Below the pieces are notes generated by a model. The model was not told where the DNA came from and ran no database searches. It saw only the letters and a list, made by a program, of their open reading frames with translations. Of a stretch of 45,680 nt of DNA, positions 26,853-35,675 are shown one piece after another; the first letter of the stretch is position 1; every line of letters starts with the position of its first letter. Source of the stretch: Cognaticolwellia sediminilitoris (lineage in GTDB: Bacteria; Pseudomonadota; Gammaproteobacteria; Enterobacterales; Alteromonadaceae); contig NBOG01000018.1 in the NCBI GenBank assembly GCA_002104535.1, forward strand, positions 1 to 45,680, given 5' to 3'. A program made the translations under genes and the position numbers.

Positions 26853-28067
26853 ATGCATGTAACACTGTTGAAAAACTTTACTTTGGTAATTAACGTAATA
26901 TTCATTGCGTTAATTACTCAACAAGCTAATGCAATAGAACTGACTGAAACGGATTTTGTTAAGACACTATCTGTACCAACGGCGGATAAAGCGGCCTCAA
27001 TTGACTTTAATATTACTTTACCGCCAAGTTACTACAAAAAACCAAATAAACGCTATGTGGTTATTTTTGATTTACACCCTAGAAGCCAACCTTATTTGAG
27101 TGGATTACATGATTGGATGAGTCACAACGGTGATTGGCCATGGCTTGAAACCATTGTAGTGACCCCACGTGGATATAGTGAGCAATTGGGCGCATTAAAA
27201 ACGCTGGGCGAAGGTGATGAAGTTAATGTTGCCGGCACTAAACTACTCAATTTTTTAGAAAAAGGTGTATTTAAAGCCGTAGACGATGAATATCGCAGTA
27301 ATGGCTTTCGAATTTTCAACGGTTTTACCGGTAATGCCACTTTAGGGCTTTATACTCTGTTAAATCGCCCTGAGCTATTTAATGCATATATTCTAGCAAG
27401 CCCGATCTTATCTGATAATTACGGCAATATATTGCTTGATGCTAAAGCTAAGCTTAAAAAAATATCCGGTAAAACTCGCACGGTATTTCTCTCAACCAGC
27501 GATAGTAATTATGAACAAGCTCAGTTAGCAGGTTTTGCCGAGTTAACTGAAATTATTGCCGCAGAAAAGTCAGCTGCACTCGATATCACCATCAAACGTT
27601 TCGATGGCAGTTACTATATGTCACAACCCGCTTTAGCTGCAGTGTATGGTATTGAGGCAATTTTTAATGATTATCACCAAACACTTAAACCCGATTCAAT
27701 TATTTCATTGGGCGGCCCAAAAGCGATTTTAAAGCACTATAAATATCTCAGCGAAAAGAAATACGGTTTAAAAGTATCTGCAGAAGGCACACTAAAGGCT
27801 TTAGCCTTCTCAAAGCTAGAGTCGACGCCAGAAGAAGCGATAGAAATACTGAAAATTGCCGTGCAACAATATCCGGAGTCTGCATATGCTCATCAAGGCT
27901 TAGCTAAGGCATATTTTGAATTGCAGCAATTTGAAAAGGCGGTGGCGAGACAAAAAATAGCCGTAGAAAAATCAATGTCGATGATCCCGTGGCACCAACG
28001 CAAGCATCAACAATATTTGGAGCAATATCAAGCGAGCTTAACTACTTCCCCGACAGAAACTAAGTAA
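26853..28067 (+). CDS. Exported esterase-fold protein with TPR-like tail, catalytic residues not conserved
   Basis: 404 residues from ATG 26853, placed 9 bases after AAGGA (26839-26843); ATG 26847 is also possible. Signal peptide with cleavage near AQQANA/IE. The body looks like the Fes/esterase-D type alpha/beta hydrolase fold: ITLPPSYYKKPNKRYVVIFDLH, an oxyanion-region segment, and FNGFTGNATLGLYTLLNRPELFNAYILASP. In active members the latter region carries GHSMGG or GFSNGG; here residues 157-161 read GFTGN, so the nucleophile serine is absent. The usual C-terminal His region reads DGSYYMS (251-257). A helical repeat segment near 340-395 (EEAIEILKIAVQQYPESAYAHQGLAKAYFELQQFEKAVARQK) is one to two TPR motifs. 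Likely a non-catalytic binding or scaffold protein, or a hydrolase with an altered site. Confidence 0.7.
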   Translation: MHVTLLKNFTLVINVIFIALITQQANAIELTETDFVKTLSVPTADKAASIDFNITLPPSYYKKPNKRYVVIFDLHPRSQPYLSGLHDWMSHNGDWPWLETIVVTPRGYSEQLGALKTLGEGDEVNVAGTKLLNFLEKGVFKAVDDEYRSNGFRIFNGFTGNATLGLYTLLNRPELFNAYILASPILSDNYGNILLDAKAKLKKISGKTRTVFLSTSDSNYEQAQLAGFAELTEIIAAEKSAALDITIKRFDGSYYMSQPALAAVYGIEAIFNDYHQTLKPDSIISLGGPKAILKHYKYLSEKKYGLKVSAEGTLKALAFSKLESTPEEAIEILKIAVQQYPESAYAHQGLAKAYFELQQFEKAVARQKIAVEKSMSMIPWHQRKHQQYLEQYQASLTTSPTETK

Positions 28068-28512
28068 CCTCCTAAAAGTTATAGTTGTTACTTACATTAG
28101 CTAATGTGAGTAACAGCTTTAAGCAAAAGCATTTACACTGATAACGGCTAGCTCTTGCAAGCTAATGCGCTAGCGAATTGGGCAGTGAATCGAGTATCTA
28201 TAAACTATTAATCAACAATAGTATTAAGTCACACATACTAAACCACAGATGTAAACGCGTTAATACTTCCGCTATTAGTTCCCACCTAAGATATGTGTAA
28301 AGAGGGGGGCATCTTCATCTTCATTGTTAAACCTTAATAACAACGTCCTCATATTTAATAGAAATTTCAAGCAGATTTTTCTGTCTTTATCTTGTCTTTA
28401 TTAAAAGTTCAAATATTAATGCAAATGATATCTATTATCATTTGCATTTGGGTTTTTGTTTGGTTAATATCCCATTTCTCATTCATTAGGACTTTAAAAT
28501 AAAAGTAAAAAC
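28068..28512. other. Intergenic region before the TonB receptor
   Basis: 445 bases, AT-rich. Apart from the Fur-type palindrome near its right end (28421-28445), I see no gene, no terminator with a T-run and no riboswitch. A promoter for the receptor should overlap the palindrome. Confidence 0.4.
28421..28445. promoter_or_regulatory. Fur-type palindrome in the receptor promoter
   Basis: GCAAATGATA (28421-28430) and TATCATTTGC (28436-28445) are exact reverse complements around TCTAT. The inner AATGATANNNNNTATCATT closely follows the Fur consensus GATAATGATAATCATTATC. It lies 68 bases upstream of the receptor start. Fur would repress the gene when iron is plentiful. Confidence 0.8.
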
Positions 28513-30855
28513 ATGAAATCTCAAATAAACTCTCATCAAAAAAATAAAGTAACACTTGGCGCACAAGCAGTAGCTGCAGCATTGGTTTTTAGCGGTACAA
28601 ACGTATACGCACAAAGCAACACTGAAAGCTGTGAAAATGACAGCGGTGTAGTGTGTGAATCGAAAGAAATTAATAAGTCAGAACAGGCCATTGAATTAAT
28701 TAAAGTGCATGGCACTAAAGCATCGGTATACCTACATGACTCTTCTGGCGACATTCGCCGTGTAGCTGAACTGGTCGATACACCTCAAATTATTACCGTG
28801 TTAACGCAAGACCAAATTATCGAAGCGGGTAAAACTGACCTGAAAGATATTTTATCAGCTCAAGCGGGCATTACTTTAGGTACGGGTGAAAATGGTAACG
28901 CATTCGGTGACCGTTATATTATTCGCGGCCATGAAGCGCGCAGTGATGTTTTTGTCGATGGCTTAAGAGACCCCGGCATGAGCACACGTGAAAGCTTTGC
29001 TACCGAGCGTGTTGAAATTACCAAAGGACCAAGCTCTACTTTCGCAGGTCGAGGTTCATCGGGCGGTGCGGTAAATAGTATTACTAAAAAAGCGTCAGTA
29101 AATTACAACTTTGGCCGTGTTGATGCGGGTTTAGGTAGTGATGAATTCAAACGTGTCACCTTAGATTACAATTTACCCTTGTCAGAAAACACGGCGCTTA
29201 GATTAAATGCCTTAATCTCAGATGAAGATAAGCCAGATCGTGAAGGCGTTTCAAATAAAAGAAAAGGCGTACAATTATCAGGTGTTTATTTGCCAACCCA
29301 AGCATTATCAATTACTGCAGACGGTTATTATTTAGATGCTGAAGATGTTCCAGATTTAGGCAGTTATTACGACCAAGAGCAACGAGCTCCGTTTGAAGAT
29401 ATTCCGGTTTACTCACAAGAGTCTGATTTCTTAAAGTCAGAGGTAAAAACCTTCACCTTACGTACCGAGTATGAAGTTAACGACAATATTACGCTTTATA
29501 ACGCTACCCGTTTTGGTGATACCAAAAATGGTTATATTACCACTGGGGCAAAGGGGACAACGCGCGCGGATAGCGATCAGGAAGCACCAGGTGCACAGAC
29601 CATAAGTTTAAGTACTCATCAAGGTTATCAAGATGTTTCGTATGCCAGTACACAGTTTAATGTGTTTTGGAATACCAACGTTTTTGACCTAGAGAACAAC
29701 TTTGTTTTTGGTGTTGAATACACCGATGAAAGCGTTAATAACGGGGTTTATGATATCAACTATGACAACGCAACTAACTGTATAACCTCTGGGTGGCGTG
29801 GTGATAGCGCAGGCTATTGTATTGTAGATGGCGCTGGTGAGCAGCACAACAATCTTAGCCAGTTAATGGGCAGAACTTATGCTCGCGGCGATAACGATGC
29901 CGTACTTAATATTGAAACCGTTTCAGTTTATCTAATGGATACCGTGCATTTAACGGATCAACTTGACGTTTTTTATGGCGCTCGCTTAGATAGTTTTGAT
30001 TATAGTAATGAAGCTACAAGTCGAGGAAGTTCAGCGCTTTATGCTTATTCAGACAATATGTACAATGGCAACATTGGCTTGATATATGATTTTTCTGAAG
30101 GCATTAATGTTTACGCCAATTACAGCACCGCAACCAACATCAATGGTGGCGAGTCTGATTTAGGCGCCAACTGTGGCTACGGTGGAATTTGTGGTAATGC
30201 CACGCAAGTGCCTGACTCAGATCCTGAACGTGTCGAAAATATTGAAATCGGCACTAAGTTCATGTTGTTTGATGATAACTTCTTATTTAGCGCGTCTATT
30301 TTCCAAATCACTAAAGACGATGTTATGGAAAGTGTTGGTGACGACGATTACGCAACTTTAGGTACATTAAATACCGGTGAGAATAGAGTAAAAGGTATTG
30401 AAATTGGCTTTGTTGGTAATTTAACTGACGATTTAAGCGTACAATTTTCTGCGACAGCGATGGACTCTGAAGTATTAGACTCAATAAATGAAGAAAGCAT
30501 TGGCTTAGCATTAAGTAATTTTGCTGAAAAAAGTGTTTATCTACAACTTAGATATCAGCTTAATGAGTCATTTGTTGTTGGTGGTGATTACGCTTATCAA
30601 AGCGAAATGTACGCAGGTCAACCGGATACTGCCGCAGGTTACGATAGCGAAAATAACCGCTATAGCGTAATAGTTCCAAGCTACCAAGTGGTTAATTTAT
30701 TTGCCAACTATTACGCAACCGACGATTTAACATTTAGATTAAACATAGGTAATGCCTTTGATGAAACGTACTACACAGCTGCATATCGCTCGGGTGCATT
30801 TATGTATTTAGGCAGTGCGACAAGTACAAAATTAACGGCAACATATGAGTTTTAA
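28513..30855 (+). CDS. TonB-dependent siderophore receptor (catecholate/Fiu-like)
   Basis: 780 residues. After a signal peptide (cleavage near NVYA/QSN), a plug domain holds LVDTPQIITVLTQDQIIEAGKTDLKDILSAQAGITLG and YIIRGHEARSDVFVDGLRDPG, then ERVEITKGPSSTFAGRGSSGGAVNSITKKAS, the GxxS/T-x-G-R-G-S-GG pattern of siderophore receptors. The remaining 550 residues form the 22-strand barrel, ending in the terminal Phe (LTATYEF). It imports ferric siderophores, probably catecholates or their monomers, with TonB energy. Fur palindrome upstream and a PiuC-type gene immediately downstream fit the known Fiu/PiuA-PiuC pairing. Confidence 0.92.
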   Translation: MKSQINSHQKNKVTLGAQAVAAALVFSGTNVYAQSNTESCENDSGVVCESKEINKSEQAIELIKVHGTKASVYLHDSSGDIRRVAELVDTPQIITVLTQDQIIEAGKTDLKDILSAQAGITLGTGENGNAFGDRYIIRGHEARSDVFVDGLRDPGMSTRESFATERVEITKGPSSTFAGRGSSGGAVNSITKKASVNYNFGRVDAGLGSDEFKRVTLDYNLPLSENTALRLNALISDEDKPDREGVSNKRKGVQLSGVYLPTQALSITADGYYLDAEDVPDLGSYYDQEQRAPFEDIPVYSQESDFLKSEVKTFTLRTEYEVNDNITLYNATRFGDTKNGYITTGAKGTTRADSDQEAPGAQTISLSTHQGYQDVSYASTQFNVFWNTNVFDLENNFVFGVEYTDESVNNGVYDINYDNATNCITSGWRGDSAGYCIVDGAGEQHNNLSQLMGRTYARGDNDAVLNIETVSVYLMDTVHLTDQLDVFYGARLDSFDYSNEATSRGSSALYAYSDNMYNGNIGLIYDFSEGINVYANYSTATNINGGESDLGANCGYGGICGNATQVPDSDPERVENIEIGTKFMLFDDNFLFSASIFQITKDDVMESVGDDDYATLGTLNTGENRVKGIEIGFVGNLTDDLSVQFSATAMDSEVLDSINEESIGLALSNFAEKSVYLQLRYQLNESFVVGGDYAYQSEMYAGQPDTAAGYDSENNRYSVIVPSYQVVNLFANYYATDDLTFRLNIGNAFDETYYTAAYRSGAFMYLGSATSTKLTATYEF

Positions 30856-30875
30856 TTAAACAGGTAAAGTAAAGC

Positions 30876-31556
30876 ATGATTGTTATTGAAAAAATATTAT
30901 CGAAAGAAGAAGTTAAGGCATATCGACAAAAGCTAACTAACGCTCCTTGGGGTGACGGTGGCAGCACGGCGATGGGCATGGCAGCTTCTGTTAAAAATAA
31001 CAATCAAGCTGATGCTAGTAACGACAATGTTCGCCAATTAGCTAACCAGCTATTGGCGCGTATTGGTGAAACACCCAAAGTAGTATCAGCTGCTTTACCT
31101 CATAAAATATTTCCACCATGTTTTAATCGCTATAGTGAGACAGAAGAGTACGGTTATCATGTCGACGCTGCTGTCATGAGAATTCCAGCAACATCTGAAG
31201 TTTTACGTAGCGATATGTCAATGACCACGTTTTTAAGTGAGCCTGAAGAGTATCAAGGAGGGGAGTTAATAATCTCGACCGAATTCGGTAATCAGTCAAT
31301 TAAACTGCCGGCGGGGTACGCGGTTGTATATCCTTCAAGCAGTTTGCATAAGGTTACTGCTGTTACACAAGGGCAACGCATAGCCGCGATTACTTGGATG
31401 CAAAGCATGATAAGTGATGTCAGCATTAGACAAAACTTGTATCAACTGGATCAAACCATACAAAATCTGATCAAAGAAAATAAAACTTCACGAACTGAAA
31501 TGGACAACTTACATAATGTTTATCACAACTTGATCCGCCAGTTTGCACAATTGTAG
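30876..31556 (+). CDS. PKHD-type Fe(II)/2-oxoglutarate dioxygenase, PiuC/YbiX family
   Basis: 226 residues, the usual size. The iron triad is visible as His95 and Asp97 in YGYHVDAAVM and His158 in SSSLHKVTAVTQGQRIAAITW, with Arg168 as the probable 2-oxoglutarate partner. YQGGELII in the middle is typical of the family. Members are found beside Fiu/PiuA receptors and are needed for growth on certain iron sources, apparently by processing a siderophore or its precursor; the exact reaction is not established in my knowledge. The start is 20 bases after the receptor stop, so it is co-transcribed and Fur-regulated. GGTAAAG upstream is a usable ribosome site. Confidence 0.92.
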   Translation: MIVIEKILSKEEVKAYRQKLTNAPWGDGGSTAMGMAASVKNNNQADASNDNVRQLANQLLARIGETPKVVSAALPHKIFPPCFNRYSETEEYGYHVDAAVMRIPATSEVLRSDMSMTTFLSEPEEYQGGELIISTEFGNQSIKLPAGYAVVYPSSSLHKVTAVTQGQRIAAITWMQSMISDVSIRQNLYQLDQTIQNLIKENKTSRTEMDNLHNVYHNLIRQFAQL

Positions 31557-31742
31557 TAAGTGATATTACGTGGGGGGTAAGCGGCCAGAAGCTTAGCTTT
31601 TTATAAGCCGAAGTATTAGGTATTGCTCATAAAAATGCGCAAAATTAGTGATATTAAGCGTTAGGTTCTCTACTCTGAACGAATAATTACATTATAACGT
31701 TATGGCGCTAAAGTATTGTTATGCAACTGTGGAGATATCACC

Positions 31743-31976
31743 ATGAGTAACTTATCTAAACGTTCTACCGTCTATTTTGAACCAAAAATACACCAAGAAT
31801 TAAAAATACGTGCTGCGTCATCACAGCTTTCAGTTTCAGAATTAATTGATGAAGCTGTACGTCTTTTAATGCGAGAAGATCAAGAAGACTTGGCAGCAGT
31901 ATCAGATAGGGTTAATGAAGCTGAAATGTTATACGAAGATTTATTAAATGATCTTAAGTCGCATGGAAAAATATAA
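31743..31976 (+). CDS. Ribbon-helix-helix antitoxin, CopG/RelB-type
   Basis: 77 residues from ATG 31743, preceded by GTGGAGA; the first residues SNLSKRSTVYFEPKIHQELKIRAASSQLSVSELIDEAVRLLM form the ribbon-helix-helix DNA-binding fold. The acidic C-terminal helix (REDQEDLAAVSDRVNEAEMLYEDLLNDLKSHGKI) would wrap the toxin. It overlaps the start of the toxin reading frame by 14 bases. It probably represses its own promoter. The partner toxin is broken (next entry). Confidence 0.85.
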   Translation: MSNLSKRSTVYFEPKIHQELKIRAASSQLSVSELIDEAVRLLMREDQEDLAAVSDRVNEAEMLYEDLLNDLKSHGKI

Positions 31977-32242
31977 ACTTACCTTTAAAAAGTCAGTTGC
32001 GAAAGATCTACGTGCAATTCCCAATAACGATGTAAGAAAGATTCTAGATAAAATAAATTCTAGATAAAATAAATTCGTTATCCGAAAACCCTAGGGCTGA
32101 AGGTTGCATAAAATTATCTGGTCAAGAAAACTACCGAGTTAGGCAGGGCTTATACAGGATAGTCTATGAAATTAAAGACGACCGTTTAATTATTAATGCC
32201 ATTAAAGTAGCTCATAGATCTAATGTCTATAAGAGCAATTAA
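31963..32242 (+). pseudogene. RelE/ParE-type toxin, broken by a 16-bp tandem duplication
   Basis: The reading frame from ATG 31963 (overlapping the antitoxin stop) begins MEKYKLTFKKSVAKDLRAIP and stops after 34 codons at TAA 32065. The cause is an exact tandem duplication of ATTCTAGATAAAATAA at 32041-32056 and 32057-32072. With one copy removed, the frame continues to TAA 32240-32242 and gives an 87-residue protein whose end (GQENYRVRQGLYRIVYEI and then VAHRSNVYKSN) is plainly RelE/ParE-type: the G.YRVR.G.YRI.YE core and the basic VAHR end. The antitoxin is intact. The break may be recent, or reversible by slippage. Confidence 0.88.
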
Positions 32243-32250
32243 CACATATG

Positions 32251-32274
32251 AACCTTATTCCCGTCAATAGGGTT
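32251..32274 (+). terminator. Weak hairpin after the toxin gene
   Basis: AACCTTATT (32251-32259) pairs with AATAGGGTT (32266-32274), with one wobble, around CCCGTC. The following GTATTT is only weakly T-rich. It may end the toxin-antitoxin transcript. Confidence 0.35.
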
Positions 32275-32286
32275 GTATTTAGCTTC

Positions 32287-32352
32287 CGTTAGGCAGTTAA
32301 TTGTTCATTCAATTCACAAGTTCGTCTACATCGTTGAATCAATTAGCTAACG
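32287..32352. repeat. Imperfect palindrome after the toxin-antitoxin pair
   Basis: CGTTAG (32287-32292) and CTAACG (32347-32352) pair, followed inward by TAATTG/CAATTA and ATTCAA/TTGAAT with unpaired bases (GCAGT, TTC) on the left arm only. The bulged stem looks structured. Its outer sequence is in the wrong direction for an integron attC site. Confidence 0.4.
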
Positions 32353-32483
32353 TCTGGTTTGTCCGATTTAACGACAAAATTACTAGGTCGGATTGAAGGC
32401 TCATAGTTGACGTAACCGCATGAAAAGCTTAGTGTCAGGTTGAGGGAAAAACCTACATGTTGAAATAACTTTTAAGGGCCTAG

Positions 32484-33125
32484 ATGACGATTGCAGCAAA
32501 AACAATAAGCTTTGGTGTGTTGCTATTAATTTCCTGTAGTGTAGTAGCTACATCGATTGTTAATATTGAACCGTGTACATATCAATCTATTCAAAACTCA
32601 ACTGAATCGCCTCCGTATACTTCTTTAATGACTTGCAAAATAGCGCAAGATAAAGTCTCTTTTAAATTGACGACTCCAACATTAACGCCATTGAAAAATT
32701 GCACACTAATTGAGGAAAGGATAGAACCATTTTTAAAATCTATCTCATATGCGCCAATGGTAAAAGGCACATGCCCAAATCACAAAAGTGGGTTATATGT
32801 TTCAATGGTATATGGTTCAGAAATATTTGAAGACGATTTTGTTTTTAATCAAATAGAAGAACTTACGTCTGATTTAGAGAAACAAGGGCCTTTTGCTAGA
32901 GATAGAATCGATATCCCTTTTTATAAGTTGTGGTTTTGTGATGAGTGCGAAGAATTCTTAGGCGCACTCGATAAAAATTTAATTATTATTCGTGCGATAA
33001 ATATGAATTACCCTGATAAAAACCAAGCAAATTTAATAATTAAATTTGGTGATAATAGGTGGCAACTGTCGTTACATTTAATAGAAAACAAGTTTTTTAT
33101 AAAGCAGTTATATAGAATCCGTTAG
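32484..33125 (+). CDS. Exported protein, function unknown
   Basis: 213 residues from ATG 32484. The N-terminus is a signal peptide (AKTISFGVLLLISCSVVA, then TSI). The mature protein carries six to eight cysteines (PCTYQS, MTCK, KNCTLIE, GTCPNH, FCDECEE), suggesting disulfides in the periplasm. The C-terminal part has FKLWFCDECEEFLGAL-like wording and alternating strands. I know no family. It is flanked by accessory genes, and has AAGGGCC (32471-32477) upstream at fair spacing. Low similarity to its neighbours and a lone position suggest acquired DNA. Confidence 0.65.
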   Translation: MTIAAKTISFGVLLLISCSVVATSIVNIEPCTYQSIQNSTESPPYTSLMTCKIAQDKVSFKLTTPTLTPLKNCTLIEERIEPFLKSISYAPMVKGTCPNHKSGLYVSMVYGSEIFEDDFVFNQIEELTSDLEKQGPFARDRIDIPFYKLWFCDECEEFLGALDKNLIIIRAINMNYPDKNQANLIIKFGDNRWQLSLHLIENKFFIKQLYRIR

Positions 33126-33340
33126 TATAAAAAATACTGACTGAAAATGGCACTTTGAAGTAATGCCAATACAATAACTTTAATATCTGCAAAGTCGGAA
33201 CACTAGACCTTTTCATAAACTAAAACCTACATGACTATCTTTAGTGTAAATAAAAATTTATTCTTGAGTTATGGGATAGAATGAGAACTAATCCAAGTGC
33301 TATGAAGCATACAGGTCCTTTTTCAAGGGCAATTCTTAAG

Positions 33341-33766
33341 CTATTTATATTCGATAATCAAAAACTCTGCTGTTGTATCACCCACGTTCATCACTTCATG
33401 AATTGTTACCTGCTCACTACCAAATGAACTTCCAATTGGCACATTTACTTCCCTAGTACCTTTAGAATCTATGAGCCGAAACTTGCCGCCGGCAATGGTA
33501 TAACCGACATGCGGTTTATGATAATGCTTTTCATGACCGACTCCTGGAGCAAAAACACATTTCAATACTCTGAGCTTGTTATTTTCTTTGACCACGGAAC
33601 AGACTTTCTCACCTGCCCAGCCGGCTTCAAGTGGATCAGGTAACTGATTTTCTACCATTATTGGTTGATCATTGAGTAAGTCATCATTAGCTATTGAATT
33701 AGTGCAGCCAAAAGACAATACAGCGATGGACAAAAATAGCGTGTTTAATGTTAAACGTTTTGACAT
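33341..33766 (-). CDS. Cupin-domain lipoprotein
   Basis: 141 residues. The N-terminus is a lipoprotein signal with lipobox LSFGC (Cys about residue 21), so the protein is probably anchored in a membrane facing the periplasm. The cupin motifs are recognisable: LRVLKCVFAPGVGHEKHYHKPHVGYTIAGGKFRL (HxH with a third His) and FGSEQVTIHEVMNVGDTTAEFLIIE. Such single-domain cupins bind a metal or small molecule; no reaction can be assigned. AAGGTTC, in the form AGAACC on the plus strand, lies upstream of its start. It is transcribed alone. Confidence 0.85.
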   Translation of the reverse strand: MSKRLTLNTLFLSIAVLSFGCTNSIANDDLLNDQPIMVENQLPDPLEAGWAGEKVCSVVKENNKLRVLKCVFAPGVGHEKHYHKPHVGYTIAGGKFRLIDSKGTREVNVPIGSSFGSEQVTIHEVMNVGDTTAEFLIIEYK

Positions 33767-34070
33767 TTTAGGTTCTTTTTTGAATAGATAAAGCTTAAAT
33801 AGAAAAGCAGAAATGGAACATGATTAAAGCAAGATAAACCATAAGCTAACACTATGCAACGGAGCCTGTGCTTTCGAGTTTAGAGCTTATGGCAGAAGGT
33901 TGGTGCAGGTTAATATCGGGGGATTTTCACTTCGCATCTATAAATGCTTTAGCTGGCAAAGATTTATTAAATTTGTTATTAATACCTTCGTGATGCTCAT
34001 GAGCAGTGTTTGGTCAAAAACTTACGTAAATAGCGCGGTTTATAATTGTTATTTTTACAAGGAAATTTAG
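33767..34070. other. Intergenic region between cupin and a plus-strand hypothetical gene
   Basis: 304 bases of divergent spacer. I see no convincing RNA gene, repeat or promoter apart from the ribosome site AAGGA (34059-34063) of the next gene. Confidence 0.35.
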
Positions 34071-34691
34071 TTGTCATTATCAAGTAAAGCATTTATAGAT
34101 AAAATTCATCAGGAGCTAAACTTCCTTGAAAAATGCGGCTATCAAAAAGAACCATCTAATTGCTTTAGGGATGAGACAACTATTAATTATACCTCCCCTA
34201 AGTTGATGATCGTTTTTTGTCACAGTAGCTATAGCGATGATTTTTGGTGTGTTATTGGACAACCGGATGTAAGTTATCCTAAAAAACCAATTGGACTTTT
34301 TAAACTAATTGAAGAACTCCCCAATGAACCCGAATTACCTCGAGATGCAATTAAGGCTATTTCAAAAACTGCTGACTTAATGCAAAATCAGTTAAGTGAG
34401 TTGATTAATGGAAATTTAAATTTAATATCAAAGGTTTGGGCACAAGAAGAATTAATTGAATTAAGTATTTATCACTATCAAAAAGAAGTTGCAATTCGTT
34501 CTGAAATAGTCGGAAGAACGGAAATACTTGAAATCCCTAATAATAAAAAAGCTTTAGGTAGTAGTTATTTAAAGCGGTTCCCACACCATAACTTTGAACA
34601 AAAAACTACCTGGGTTGTTTTTACTACGTTTGCAGAGTTTCATTGTAATAGTTATGAAGAAGCTCAAAAAATGTCTCTTCAGTTTAAGTAA
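34071..34691 (+). CDS. Hypothetical protein
   Basis: 206 residues starting at TTG 34071, with a good ribosome site AAGGA (34059-34063, spacing 7). Soluble, no signal peptide, mixed alpha/beta: SSKAFIDKIHQELNFLEKCGYQKEPSN, then PKLMIVFCHSSYSDDFWCVIGQPD and a C-terminal WVVFTTFAEFHCNSYEEAQKMS. I recognise no domain. It lies in the accessory strip with the toxin-antitoxin pair and other hypotheticals; it is convergent with the AraC gene. Confidence 0.65.
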   Translation: MSLSSKAFIDKIHQELNFLEKCGYQKEPSNCFRDETTINYTSPKLMIVFCHSSYSDDFWCVIGQPDVSYPKKPIGLFKLIEELPNEPELPRDAIKAISKTADLMQNQLSELINGNLNLISKVWAQEELIELSIYHYQKEVAIRSEIVGRTEILEIPNNKKALGSSYLKRFPHHNFEQKTTWVVFTTFAEFHCNSYEEAQKMSLQFK

Positions 34692-34733
34692 AACTAACAC
34701 CCACCATCGTTATTAAACTTAGCCAATTTTTAT

Positions 34734-35675
34734 CTATGAACTATGGCGCGAGTCACGATATTGCTTTGGTGACATACCGACGAGTTTTTTAAATAATCGT
34801 GAGAAGTAATAAGGGTCGCTATAACCTAAACCGCTAGCGATATCTTTAATGGCGATATCGCTGTTATCAAGTTGCGTACAGGCATGTTGAATTTTCATAT
34901 TGATAAAGTGCTGAATGGGCGAGCTATCAGTTAGCTCTTTAAACTTTTTCGCAAAATGAAATTTAGACAATTGGCTGTAATGCGCTAGCGTATCTAAGCT
35001 CAATTCTTGGTGCAAGCTATTGCGCATGAGTGCTTCTACCGCTTCTAAATCAAAGTTCGAGCTATTATTGAACATGGTTAAGCGTAGTTGTAGCGCGAGA
35101 AAGCTTAAGGCTTGCTGCAAAATATGTACGGCGTGAATAACGTTCGTGGCAGTATAACCTCGCGCGCCCAGTGCTAATAAATGATCAAAGTCACTGACAA
35201 TATTGTTTAATACGCCAACATGGGCGACACCATTATCCATCTTCATCAGTAATCTTTCAGCGAAGTCGGTTGCTAACGTACCGGTGAAGTTTATCCAATA
35301 AACAACATTCTCTGTCGCTTTACCATCACGCGTGCTTTGTGGTGTATCTGTTTGTGTGGAGTTAATTGCCGAATCGTTTGATTTATTTAGCGTAAATGTA
35401 AAGGCAGTGTCAGGGTTGATAATAACAAGATCGCCACGCTCTATCGTTCTTTCTTTACCTTGGTAATTTAATTTACCTTGACCTGATAAGCAGTAAAATA
35501 AGGTGTGACAATGATTATTCTCTTGTTGAAATTTATAATTATTATTTACTTGCTTAATACCCAGTGAAACAGGATATAAGCCATCTGTTAAACGATGCTT
35601 TGATAATTTTTTTAATAAAAACATCGGAATAAATAAGCGAATATCCGATGAGTTTTGTTGTTTGTTTAATGACAT
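34734..35675 (-). CDS. AraC-family transcriptional regulator
   Basis: 313 residues. The N-terminal 180 is a cupin-like ligand-binding domain (NHCHTLFYCLSGQGKLNYQGKERTIERGDLVIINPDTAF), and the C-terminal 100 holds two helix-turn-helix motifs: LSLDTLAHYSQLSKFHFAKKFKELTDSSPIQHFINMKIQHA and IKDIASGLGYSDPYYFSRLFKKLVGMSPKQYR, the standard AraC signature. It is divergent from icmF with 286 bases between, so it is the likely regulator of the acyl-CoA cluster (inference). The ligand is unknown. Confidence 0.88.
   Translation of the reverse strand: MSLNKQQNSSDIRLFIPMFLLKKLSKHRLTDGLYPVSLGIKQVNNNYKFQQENNHCHTLFYCLSGQGKLNYQGKERTIERGDLVIINPDTAFTFTLNKSNDSAINSTQTDTPQSTRDGKATENVVYWINFTGTLATDFAERLLMKMDNGVAHVGVLNNIVSDFDHLLALGARGYTATNVIHAVHILQQALSFLALQLRLTMFNNSSNFDLEAVEALMRNSLHQELSLDTLAHYSQLSKFHFAKKFKELTDSSPIQHFINMKIQHACTQLDNSDIAIKDIASGLGYSDPYYFSRLFKKLVGMSPKQYRDSRHSS

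Noticed and set aside
31620-31700. attC site before the antitoxin (GCGTTAGGTT near 31662)
   Set aside because: GTTAGGT fits one attC end, but no matching RYYYAAC partner lies within about 100 bases upstream.
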